A stretch of DNA of 5,957 nucleotides from Propionibacteriaceae bacterium (GTDB lineage Bacteria > Actinomycetota > Actinomycetes > Propionibacteriales > Propionibacteriaceae): the NCBI GenBank assembly GCA_031262845.1, contig JAISGZ010000169.1:1-5957 (forward strand), written 5' to 3'. The notes beneath the pieces were generated by a model. That model saw only the letters and a list, made by a program, of their open reading frames with translations. It was not told the DNA's origin and searched no databases. This document shows positions 1 through 5,026 of this stretch, piece by piece. Position numbers and translations under genes: made by a program. Position 1 is the first letter of the stretch. Each line of letters starts with the position of its first letter.

Positions 1-1075
1 ACTCACCGTGGACCACGGCTTCGCGCAAACCCCCGGCCGCGGCCGCGATCACCGGCGTCCCCGACGCCGCTGCTTCCAAGGCGATCAAACCAAAGGTCTC
101 GGAATGACTCGGCACTAAACACAGCACCGCTTGGCGTAATAACTGCGCCAGCTGAATCCGGTCTTGGGGTCCGATGATATGAACCGTGTCGCTCAAGCCC
201 AATTCAGCCGCTAATTGCCGCAGATGAGCGCTGTATTCGGCAAAATCCGGCGAATCGGCCCCGGCGATCAATAAATCCGGCCGAATCAGGGCCGGTACGT
301 GAGCCAAGGCCGCAATCGCTAAATCCGGCGCTTTCAAGGGTTGTAAACGACCGGCGAACAACACATAGCCGCGCCCGTGGTCGATCCCCGGCGGCAGATC
401 AACCACCGGGCCCGGCTGAGCCGGCCGGAACATCTCACCGTCGACACCGGGTGGCACGATCGCCACTCGGGCCGGCTCGGCGCCACAGCGCTCGATCACG
501 GTCCGAGCCTCGGCGGCCGAGATCGCCACCACCAAGTCCGACTGCTGAGCCAGCCAAGCCTCACCTGGTACCCGACCCGGTGATTCCGCCGGTTCCCCCT
601 CGGACAAGGCCGAACCCGGCCGAGCCGCGACCGAGTGATAGCTCTGGACATGAGGTACACCCCAGGCCTGAGCCAGCGGCACGGCCGCCATGCCCGACAT
701 CCAGTGGTGGGAGTGGATGATGTCGTAAGGGCTGGAATCGGCCCCGGCTGAGGTTGAACGATCAGTGTCCGGGCGGCCCAGTGCGGCCAGCGCGGCCGTG
801 AAGGCGGCGATGTGTTGGTCGGTGGCCGATTTGGCCAACCGCCGGGTCGGTCCGGCGGTCAGATGATGCAAGGTGACGCCTTCGGCCAGCGGCAAGCGAT
901 CGGGTTGACCAGGGTCCGAGCGGCGCGTGATGATCTCGACTTGATGGCCCAAAGCCGCCAGGGCTTGGGCTTCATGCCACTCGACGACGTTCATACCACC
1001 GGCGTCGCCGGACCCCGGAGTGTCGATCGGTGAGGTGTGAAGCGACACGAGAGCGATCCGGAGAGGCCGAGGCAT
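1..1075 (-). CDS. MshA-like GT4 family glycosyltransferase (3' end outside window)
   Basis: This is a GT-B fold, retaining GT4 glycosyltransferase, incomplete: 358 codons from ATG 1075 are seen and the C-terminus lies beyond position 1. The N-terminus reads RIALVSLHTSP and then GSGDAGGMNV (residues 21-30), the nucleotide-sugar loop typical of MshA, the enzyme that adds GlcNAc to inositol-3-phosphate in mycothiol synthesis. The donor-domain hallmarks are present: FAGRLQPLKAPD (240-251, with R243 and K248) and the E-x7-E motif in SETFGLIALE (E326, E334). By alignment from memory to Corynebacterium MshA, two phosphate-contacting residues seem kept (K82, R168), but the Tyr of HSHYW is His124 and the Thr of HTAHT is Ser148. 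Acceptor specificity is therefore uncertain and no symbol is given. It is cytosolic, with no signal peptide. It is divergent from the region to its right and has no Shine-Dalgarno sequence at a normal distance. The start is fixed by the family N-terminus and an in-frame TAG 12 nt upstream. Confidence 0.85.
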   Translation of the reverse strand, partial: MPRPLRIALVSLHTSPIDTPGSGDAGGMNVVEWHEAQALAALGHQVEIITRRSDPGQPDRLPLAEGVTLHHLTAGPTRRLAKSATDQHIAAFTAALAALGRPDTDRSTSAGADSSPYDIIHSHHWMSGMAAVPLAQAWGVPHVQSYHSVAARPGSALSEGEPAESPGRVPGEAWLAQQSDLVVAISAAEARTVIERCGAEPARVAIVPPGVDGEMFRPAQPGPVVDLPPGIDHGRGYVLFAGRLQPLKAPDLAIAALAHVPALIRPDLLIAGADSPDFAEYSAHLRQLAAELGLSDTVHIIGPQDRIQLAQLLRQAVLCLVPSHSETFGLIALEAAASGTPVIAAAAGGLREAVVHGE

Positions 1076-1081
1076 AACGGC

Positions 1082-1087
1082 AATCTA
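1082..1087 (-). promoter_or_regulatory. Putative -10 element (TAGATT) for a leaderless glycosyltransferase mRNA
   Basis: On the minus strand TAGATT is followed by exactly six bases (gccgtt) and then the ATG at 1075. A TANNNT hexamer at this distance places the transcription start at or next to the A of ATG, the usual layout of leaderless actinobacterial genes. No clear -35 element is seen. The same spacing recurs at cobT and ftsY. The only purine-rich stretch upstream (ggag) is 12 nt from the ATG, too far for a good ribosome site. Confidence 0.55.
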
Positions 1088-1140
1088 CTCCAGAAACCGG
1101 ACCTGACGACCGTAGCGGTAACTGTTGTCCGCCGACGGCA

Positions 1141-1164
1141 AGGAACCGGTACTAATGGGTTCCT
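1141..1164. repeat. Perfect inverted repeat, 7-bp arms
   Basis: AGGAACC (1141-1147) and GGTTCCT (1158-1164) are perfect complements around a 10-base loop. The left arm overlaps one of the two GAACCGGT octamers. There is no T-run, so it is as likely to be a regulator site in the divergent intergenic region as an RNA hairpin. Confidence 0.45.
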
Positions 1165-1281
1165 GACTTTGTTAAAACAATATGAATAGTTGAGAACCGG
1201 TTAATTTTTCCCAGCCGCCAGCGATTGAGAATAAGAATCTAAGAAAAACCTGATGATTCAGCTGAGAGTTCTTGCCGAACA

Positions 1282-1300
1282 CTTAGAGAAAAACTCTAGG
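1282..1300 (+). repeat. Small hairpin with A5 loop upstream of the 34-codon ORF
   Basis: CTTAGAG (1282-1288) pairs with CTCTAGG (1294-1300) around AAAAA, giving seven pairs of which one is U-G. It lies about 60 nt before the start of the small ORF, so it would be in that ORF's leader if transcription begins upstream. Function is unknown. Confidence 0.35.
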
Positions 1301-1360
1301 CAACAGCCGACCGATCGACAAAACTAAAGCCCAAGAGAAATCCGACGGAAAGGAGCGATC

Positions 1361-1465
1361 ATGTTTTCACACCTCGCTTCGAAACTTGTCAATCTCTGCT
1401 GCAAAGTAGCTGATTACTTCACTGAGGATGATCAGCGCAAACCCGACTTGGCCGTCATCGACTGA
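1361..1465 (+). CDS. Unrecognised small protein, 34 codons, with strong ribosome site
   Basis: This short ORF starts at ATG 1361 and ends at TGA 1463-1465. It is preceded by AAAGGAG (1349-1355) with a 5-nt spacer, a near-perfect Shine-Dalgarno sequence. The peptide begins MFSHLASKLVNLCCKVADYF and ends in a charged tail rich in Asp, Glu, Lys and Arg. The first 20 residues could form an amphipathic helix (Phe2, Leu5, Leu9, Leu12, Val16, Tyr19 and Phe20 on a hydrophobic side) and contain a Cys-Cys pair at 13-14. A perfect hairpin begins within its stop codon, which suggests a compact transcription unit. I do not recognise the family. It could be a free small protein or a leader peptide, although cobT appears to have its own promoter downstream. 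Codon use is neutral, so the case rests on the ribosome site and the hairpin. Confidence 0.5.
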   Translation: MFSHLASKLVNLCCKVADYFTEDDQRKPDLAVID

Positions 1466-1489
1466 GTTCAGGTATCGCCCCCTGAACTC
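1464..1489 (+). terminator. Hairpin at the end of the 34-codon ORF, possible terminator
   Basis: GAGTTCAGG (1464-1472) and CCTGAACTC (1481-1489) are perfect 9-bp arms around an 8-base loop, and the left arm overlaps the TGA stop. There is no U-tract after it (C-rich bases follow). It is therefore a hairpin-only terminator candidate or a 3'-end stabiliser rather than a classical intrinsic terminator. Confidence 0.5.
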
Positions 1490-1544
1490 CCCCACCGAAG
1501 TCGGGCCACTACCGACACGACTGACGCGATCGCCCAGTACGCCG

Positions 1545-1595
1545 GGTTGACTGGCTGGGTTGGCCCTGAATGGTGGCTGACTCAGCCAGTCAACC
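1545..1595 (+). repeat. Long hairpin, 21 paired positions, just upstream of cobT
   Basis: GGTTGACTGGCTG (1545-1557) and CAGCCAGTCAACC (1583-1595) are perfect 13-bp inverted arms. Pairing continues inward from 1558-1565 to 1575-1582 with five Watson-Crick and three G-U pairs, closing a 9-base loop (1566-1574). The three mismatches at DNA level are all G-U in plus-strand RNA and would be A-C in minus-strand RNA, so folding favours a plus-strand transcript. No U-tract follows. It lies 25 bp before the proposed cobT -10 hexamer. It may end transcripts coming from the small ORF, or the palindrome may bind a regulator of cobT. Confidence 0.55.
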
Positions 1596-1620
1596 AACCT
1601 CATGGTCTGACCCAAAGCAA

Positions 1621-1626
1621 TAGACT
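1621..1626 (+). promoter_or_regulatory. Putative -10 element (TAGACT) for leaderless cobTSC mRNA
   Basis: TAGACT is followed by six bases (ccggcc) and the GTG start of cobT. The TAG is in frame, so translation cannot begin further upstream, and there is no Shine-Dalgarno sequence. This fits a transcript that begins at the GTG. No convincing -35 is seen at 16-18 bp. Confidence 0.55.
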
Positions 1627-1632
1627 CCGGCC

Positions 1633-2664
1633 GTGTCTGTGAGTTTGACCGATCAAGTGGCCGCGGCTATCGATAGCAAAACCAAACCCCGCGGTTCGCT
1701 GGGTGACCTCGAAAGCTTGGCGGCTCGGCTCTGCGCCATCCAGCAAACTCTGACCCCCCGACTGGTCAAACCGACTATCGCCGTCTTCGCCGCTGATCAC
1801 GGTCTGGCCCGCGAACCTGTCAGCGCTTATCCCCGCCAAGTCACCGCCCAAATGGCGGTCAACGTCTTACACGGCGGCGCCGGCATCAATGTCTTCGCTC
1901 GCCAACATCGGATTGAGGTGTTGCTGGTCGATGCCGGTGTCGATTGGCCGGGCCAACCGCCGGCCGGTCTGATCAATCACTCAATGGGTCCGGGCACAGC
2001 CAGTTCGCTGACCGGCCCGGCGATGTCGTTGGCGGTCGCCGAACAGTGTTTGACGGCTGGGGCGGCTGTCGCCGATGAGAACGTTGACCCGGGCTGCACG
2101 GTGTTGGGTTTTGGGGAATTGGGAATCGGGAACACCAGCGCCGCCAGCCTGATCGTCAGCGCCCTGACCGGTCTCAGCCTGGTTGATTGTGTCGGCCCCG
2201 GCACCGGTTTAACGGGTGCCGGCTTGGCCCGCAAGCTCGATTTATTGCAACAGGTTCAGCGCCGGCACGGCCGGCCGGCCACGGCGATGGCGACCCTGGC
2301 CAGCTTCGGCGGCTTCGAAATCGCTCAGATGTGTGGGGCGATGCGACAGGCCTGGGAACTCGGCCAGGTCCTGTTGATCGACGGCTTTGTCGCCACGGCG
2401 GCTCTGCTCGTGATCTGGGCCGACCAGCCGGCCATCCTCAACCAGGCCATCTTCTGTCATCAGTCCGGCGAACCAGGCCACGCCGGCGTGTTGTCGTATC
2501 TCGGGGTCAAGCCACTCTTGTCGCTGGGGATGCGGCTCGGTGAGGGCAGCGGCTGTGCCGTCGCCTACCCGATCCTGACCAGCGCCGTCAGTTTTCTGAC
2601 CGACATGGCCAGTTTCGAACAAGCCGGGGTTTCGACCGGTGAACCGGAAAGCCCGGCTCCATGA
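1633..2664 (+). CDS. cobT: Nicotinate-nucleotide--dimethylbenzimidazole phosphoribosyltransferase CobT
   Basis: CobT transfers phosphoribose from nicotinate mononucleotide to 5,6-dimethylbenzimidazole, giving alpha-ribazole 5'-phosphate, the lower ligand of B12. The 343-residue product is the usual length. It shows the family blocks in order: TKPRGSLGDLE (17-27, usually KPPGSLG), FAADHGLA..VSAYP (52-67), GELGIGNTSA (161-170, phosphate binding), VGPGTGLTGAGLARK (187-201), ASFGGFEIAQMCGA (223-236), LLIDGFVATAA (247-257), SGEPGH (278-283) and RLGEGSGCAV (301-310). Glu304 in that last block corresponds to the catalytic base of the Salmonella enzyme. It is cytosolic. GTG 1633 is the first start after an in-frame TAG at 1621; GTG 1639 is a possible alternative. 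It is the first gene of a coupled operon, and its TGA overlaps the cobS ATG by 4 nt (ATGA). Nothing suggests loss of activity. Confidence 0.95.
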   Translation: MSVSLTDQVAAAIDSKTKPRGSLGDLESLAARLCAIQQTLTPRLVKPTIAVFAADHGLAREPVSAYPRQVTAQMAVNVLHGGAGINVFARQHRIEVLLVDAGVDWPGQPPAGLINHSMGPGTASSLTGPAMSLAVAEQCLTAGAAVADENVDPGCTVLGFGELGIGNTSAASLIVSALTGLSLVDCVGPGTGLTGAGLARKLDLLQQVQRRHGRPATAMATLASFGGFEIAQMCGAMRQAWELGQVLLIDGFVATAALLVIWADQPAILNQAIFCHQSGEPGHAGVLSYLGVKPLLSLGMRLGEGSGCAVAYPILTSAVSFLTDMASFEQAGVSTGEPESPAP

Positions 2665-3488
2665 CCGAGTCGGCCAGCCTCACCGAAGCAGTCCCCCAGC
2701 CACCGTCCCGCTGGCTGACAGAGGTTCGTCTGTTCCTGACCGCGGTCATGTTCTACACCCGCTTGCCTTGCCCCGGATGGGTCGGTTACTCGGATGACCA
2801 GCTCAATCGTTCGACGCGCTACTTTCCGGCCATCGGCTGGCTGGTCGGCTTGGTCGTGGCGACCGTCATCGGGCTGGCTCAGCTGGTGTTACCGCTGACC
2901 GTGGCCGTGATTCTCGGCCTGGCGGCCGGGCTGCTGTTGACCGGAGCCTTTCACGAAGATGGCTTGGCCGATGTCTGCGATGGTTTCGGCGGTGGCCTGT
3001 CGGTCGAACGGCGGCTGGCGCTCATGAAAGATTCCCGGGTCGGGGTTTTTGCCGTCCTTGGACTGATCGTGCTCTTCAGTCTCAAGATCACGGCTCTGAC
3101 GGCCCTGATCGGGGGCAGTTTCTGGGCTGGGCTGGCCGGTTTGGTCATGGCCCAGGTGGTCAGTCGCTGGTCTGTTGTGACGATCATCTTTTCCGGCACC
3201 TACGCCCGAGCCGATCTGACGAGCAAGATCAGACCGATCGGCCGCCGGATTTCCCGGTCCGGCTTAGTCGTGGCCAGCCTGTGGCTGTTACCGTTCGTGG
3301 CTTTGGCCTGGTGGCACCCGTGGTGGCTGACCGCGGTCGGCCTGGCCTTCCTGGTTCGGCTCGGGTTGGCCGGCTGGTTCAACCGCCGGCTCGGTGGCTA
3401 CACCGGCGATTGCCTGGGGGCAGCCCAGCAAATCATCGAAACCGTCATCATTCTGGTCTGTCTGGGTTGGGCCGGAGCGGGCTGGTGA
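2661..3488 (+). CDS. cobS: Adenosylcobinamide-GDP ribazoletransferase (cobalamin synthase) CobS
   Basis: CobS is the membrane enzyme that joins adenosylcobinamide-GDP to alpha-ribazole, or its phosphate, to finish cobalamin. The 275-residue product is highly hydrophobic, with membrane segments around 60-95, 128-150, 155-178, 202-236 and 258-272. The polar catalytic signatures are intact: HEDGLADVCDGFGGG (98-112), RLALMKDSRVGVFAVLGL (118-135) and GGYTGDCLGAAQQIIE (245-260). The acidic residues of the first and the GD of the last are expected to bind metal and the pyrophosphate substrate. About 18 N-terminal residues are polar and look like a lineage-specific extension. The start at ATG 2661 overlaps the cobT stop by 4 nt with only a weak purine stretch upstream, so translation is probably coupled. 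The TGA in turn overlaps the cobC GTG. Confidence 0.95.
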   Translation: MTESASLTEAVPQPPSRWLTEVRLFLTAVMFYTRLPCPGWVGYSDDQLNRSTRYFPAIGWLVGLVVATVIGLAQLVLPLTVAVILGLAAGLLLTGAFHEDGLADVCDGFGGGLSVERRLALMKDSRVGVFAVLGLIVLFSLKITALTALIGGSFWAGLAGLVMAQVVSRWSVVTIIFSGTYARADLTSKIRPIGRRISRSGLVVASLWLLPFVALAWWHPWWLTAVGLAFLVRLGLAGWFNRRLGGYTGDCLGAAQQIIETVIILVCLGWAGAGW

Positions 3489-4066
3489 AACTGTGGCTGA
3501 TTCGGCATCCGGCGCCGCTCGACGCGGCTGGCCGGTGTTACGGCCGCACCGATCTGAACGTGGCAGCGGCGACCGTGGCCGCCACCGCCCGGGATCTGCG
3601 TCCGCTGCTGCCGGAATCATTCGACGCCGTCGTGTCGAGTCCACGGCGCCGCTGCACAGCGCTGGCGGCCGCCCTGAGCGATCACTATGACCTCGACGAC
3701 CGGCTGGCCGAACTTGATTTCGGGGCCTGGGAGGGTCAGCTGTGGGCTGACATCGACCGGGCGGCCTTCGATCAATGGGCGGCTGACTACGTTACCCGGA
3801 CGCCCCCGGGGGGTGAGTCGTGGTCTGACGTGCAACAGCGGGTGGGCCAGTGGCTGGGCGAATTACGCTCGCAGCCGTTCGAACGAGTGGCGGTGGTCAC
3901 CCACACCGGGGTCATCCGGGCGCTACTGTCGTTGGTCATCGAGTTGCCGTTGGTGTCGACCTGGCGAATCGACCTGCCGTTCGGCGCCGTCGTCACGCTT
4001 GAACTGGGCCCAACCGCAGAGGCGGACAGTTTCGTCGGCTTGGTGGCGCCGTTACCAACGCCGTGA
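3485..4066 (+). CDS. cobC: Histidine phosphatase family protein, alpha-ribazole phosphatase CobC
   Basis: This is a 193-residue histidine phosphatase expected to remove the 5'-phosphate of alpha-ribazole phosphate made by CobT. The catalytic motif is LIRHPAP (5-11) with His8 as the phosphorylated residue. The HP in place of HG is common in CobC-type members. CYGRTDL (18-24), SSPRRRC (51-57), RLAELDFGAWEG (73-84, with Glu76 and Glu83), PPGGESW (107-113) and VVTHTGVIRA (137-146, second catalytic His140) follow in family order. GTG 3485 overlaps the cobS stop (GTGA) and has GGAG at 3474-3477 with a 7-nt spacer. Operon position supports CobC over a generic phosphoglycerate mutase homologue. Its last 34 codons have a degenerate copy directly after the stop codon. 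Confidence 0.9.
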   Translation: MKLWLIRHPAPLDAAGRCYGRTDLNVAAATVAATARDLRPLLPESFDAVVSSPRRRCTALAAALSDHYDLDDRLAELDFGAWEGQLWADIDRAAFDQWAADYVTRTPPGGESWSDVQQRVGQWLGELRSQPFERVAVVTHTGVIRALLSLVIELPLVSTWRIDLPFGAVVTLELGPTAEADSFVGLVAPLPTP

Positions 4067-4153
4067 CAGCGGATTAATTGGCCGTTCGACGCCGTCGTCA
4101 GACTGGAACTCGGCCCAACTGCCGTTGCCCACTTGGTTGGCTTGGTGACGCCG
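3976..4153 (+). repeat. Imperfect tandem duplication of the cobC 3' end
   Basis: Bases 3976-4051, inside cobC, align to 4081-4153 beyond the stop, with 59 of 73 positions identical and one 3-base gap; the offset is 105 bp, exactly 35 codons. The longest identical block is CGCCGTCGTCA. The spacing keeps the reading frame and the differences are spread out, so this is an old duplication rather than an assembly artefact. The second copy lies at the convergent junction with cobU. Confidence 0.8.
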
Positions 4154-4168
4154 TCGTCAGTTGGATGA
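4067..4168 (+). pseudogene. Fossil copy of the CobC C-terminal tail
   Basis: Reading on in the cobC frame past TGA 4064-4066 gives 33 sense codons and a second TGA at 4166-4168. The peptide aligns to the true CobC tail: PFDAVVRLELGPTA against PFGAVVTLELGPTA, then LVGLVTP against FVGLVAP, with about 20 identities over 33 positions. It has no start codon or ribosome site of its own, so it is not expected to be translated unless the TGA is read through. On the other strand 4098-4168 encodes the last residues of CobU, which probably explains why it has been kept. Confidence 0.7.
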
Positions 4169-4664
4169 CGTCATCGGCCAATTCGGCCAACCGCTGATTG
4201 AGACGGTTGAGATCGTTGATGTAGCGGGCCGTCTCCCGGTCAACGGTCAGCGCCGGGTCCAGCCCACCGATGGTGACAGCGATCAAGTGGCGGCTGGTGT
4301 CACGCAACCAGACGATCCGTTCCCAAGCCACCTCGGTGGCGGCCGTCAGGGCGGCCGTAAAGCGGAGATTGGCCAGCAGATTCGAGACATCCTCCAAGAG
4401 CACGATGTCAGATGCTTCGACGAAGCCTGGGTGGGTGTGGGCGAGATCGGCCAGCGGTGACTCGAGGGTGATGAAACCGGCCCCCGACCGGCCCCGTTGA
4501 TGAGCCGTCACCCGCCGGCGGCCGTCCGGATTGGCGGGGATCATGGTGGCGACGTAGATCAGACCGCCGCGAGGCTGAACCGGATCGGCCTGCCACTGCC
4601 GCGCCAGCCGCTCGGCGGTAGCACTCTTGCCCGACTGATTCGGCCCGATCACGAGGGTCATCAT
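4098..4664 (-). CDS. cobU: Adenosylcobinamide kinase / adenosylcobinamide-phosphate guanylyltransferase CobU
   Basis: CobU phosphorylates adenosylcobinamide and then transfers GMP to give adenosylcobinamide-GDP, the substrate of CobS. The 188-residue product has a P-loop LVIGPNQSGKS near the N-terminus, in place of the common GGxRSGKS. IYVATMIPANPDGRRRVTAH follows, whose His is the likely guanylylation site, then GFITLESPLADL, LLEDVSNLLANL, and TARYINDLNRLNQRLAELAD near the end. The wording is closer to a Gram-positive CobU subgroup than to the Salmonella enzyme. ATG 4664 is chosen because GAGGAAGG (4672-4679) stands 7 nt upstream. A TTG at 4697 would add 11 residues without a ribosome site. 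The last 20 or so residues (TTASPSQ and onward) replace the usual VVAGLPL ending and are encoded antisense to the cobC tail copy. It is convergent with cobTSC. Confidence 0.9.
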   Translation of the reverse strand: MMTLVIGPNQSGKSATAERLARQWQADPVQPRGGLIYVATMIPANPDGRRRVTAHQRGRSGAGFITLESPLADLAHTHPGFVEASDIVLLEDVSNLLANLRFTAALTAATEVAWERIVWLRDTSRHLIAVTIGGLDPALTVDRETARYINDLNRLNQRLAELADDVIQLTTASPSQPSGQRQLGRVPV

Positions 4665-4706
4665 GGGCGAGCCTTCCTCGATAGAGCCGATGTTCAAACA
4701 AACCGA

Positions 4707-4712
4707 AGGTTA
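4707..4712 (-). promoter_or_regulatory. Possible -10 element (TAACCT) for cobU
   Basis: The minus-strand hexamer TAACCT fits TANNNT and would give a leader of roughly 35 nt containing the GAGGAAGG ribosome site. No good -35 is present, so this is only a candidate. Confidence 0.25.
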
Positions 4713-4913
4713 CCGCCCCGGTCCGGATTAAGTGACCGGATCCAACGGGGACCGGTCGTGGCCCCTGCCGTGGTGACAGCTGAGCTAAGCGAACCCATTG
4801 CTACGAACGATTGGCCCGAACTGAAATACACACCTCAACCAACTCAGACTCGACCGCGCCAGATAATCCCTGGTCCACGGTGGGCATCCAGCAAGGCGAA
4901 GGAGGAGCCGGTA
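4713..4913. other. Intergenic region between cobU and the 28-codon ORF
   Basis: This stretch has no recognised gene. It contains several GGTCCGG/CCGGATCC-like repeats at about 4718-4765, including 7-bp CCGGTCC/GGACCGG arms about 22 bases apart. A plus-strand hexamer GATAAT at 4862-4867 differs from TATAAT by one base. It could be the -10 of a transcript containing the 28-codon ORF, but no -35 accompanies it. Confidence 0.35.
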
Positions 4914-5000
4914 GTGGATCTACCGGCGACGACGACAACGCGGCTGGGTGCCCCACCGGGTGCCGCGAATACGACAATTTTTCTGAAGGAAAAATTCTAG
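4914..5000 (+). CDS. Possible small ORF, 28 codons, upstream of ftsY
   Basis: GTG 4914 follows AAGGAGG (4899-4905), a full-length Shine-Dalgarno sequence with an ideal 8-nt spacer, and the frame ends at TAG 4998-5000. The predicted peptide starts VDLPATTTTRLGAPPG (first residue read as Met) and ends with a short basic stretch; it has no membrane segment or known motif. The ORF ends 26 bp before ftsY, just ahead of the proposed ftsY -10. Inside it are a 6-bp CGCGGC/GCCGCG hairpin (4939-4967) and an AT-rich inverted repeat near the stop. It may be a real small protein, a leader peptide, or a chance purine run before a GTG. Only the ribosome site supports it. Confidence 0.3.
   Translation: MDLPATTTTRLGAPPGAANTTIFLKEKF
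4976..4996. repeat. AT-rich perfect inverted repeat upstream of ftsY
   Basis: AATTTTTC (4976-4983) and GAAAAATT (4989-4996) are perfect 8-bp arms around TGAAG. The repeat stands out in GC-rich surroundings and ends 18 bp before the proposed ftsY -10 hexamer, roughly where a -35 region or operator would be. It also lies in the last codons of the 28-codon ORF. Confidence 0.45.
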
Positions 5001-5014
5001 ATGCGACAGTCCAC

Positions 5015-5020
5015 TAGCAT
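5015..5020 (+). promoter_or_regulatory. Putative -10 element (TAGCAT) for leaderless ftsY mRNA
   Basis: TAGCAT is followed by six bases (gtcggc) and then the GTG start of ftsY. The TAG is an in-frame stop, which limits the start to the GTG, and no Shine-Dalgarno sequence lies in between. The spacing is identical to that at cobT and the glycosyltransferase. Confidence 0.55.
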
Positions 5021-5026
5021 GTCGGC

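Larger units (their letters stand above)
1088..1360. other. AT-rich intergenic region with inverted repeats
   Basis: This non-coding stretch lies between the glycosyltransferase promoter and the small ORF at 1361. Roughly 1165-1300 is clearly more AT-rich (about 40% GC by eye) than the flanking genes. It holds a hairpin at 1141-1164, a second at 1282-1300, and the octamer GAACCGGT twice as a direct repeat (1143-1150 and 1194-1201). The only plus-strand TANNNT hexamer I find is TAATTT at 1202-1207. It could serve the small ORF with a leader of about 150 nt, but there is no good -35. No cobalamin riboswitch core, tRNA or other known RNA was recognised. Confidence 0.5.

Noticed and set aside
1088..1632. 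Cobalamin riboswitch controlling cobT
   Set aside because: GCCACT at 1505 and GGAACCGGT at 1142 recall parts of the B12 element, but the conserved core, including the CCCCCGCAACTG-type stretch and the GGTG/AAnCC part in the right order, is absent. cobT also appears to have no 5' leader.
1367..1851. Two minus-strand ORFs of about 82 codons opposite the intergenic region and cobT start
   Set aside because: They have no ribosome sites or motifs. One spans the inverted repeats and the other is antisense to conserved CobT coding sequence.
3687..4148. Plus-strand ORF of 153 codons in another frame of cobC
   Set aside because: It is rich in Arg, Ser and Trp with no family motif and overlaps the well-supported cobC frame throughout.
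4064..4168. TGA readthrough or selenocysteine extending CobC by 33 residues
   Set aside because: The downstream frame is open and similar to CobC, but it is a duplicate of the tail just completed. A duplicated stretch explains it without recoding, and no SECIS-like or readthrough context is seen.
4665..4697. TTG 4697 as the cobU start
   Set aside because: It has no ribosome site, and the added 11 residues precede the normal CobU N-terminus; ATG 4664 has GAGGAAGG at 7 nt.
4497..5000. 167-codon plus-strand ORF overlapping the cobU start and the intergenic region
   Set aside because: Its first third is antisense to cobU and the rest is compositionally random. Only the last 28 codons, with their own ribosome site, are worth considering.
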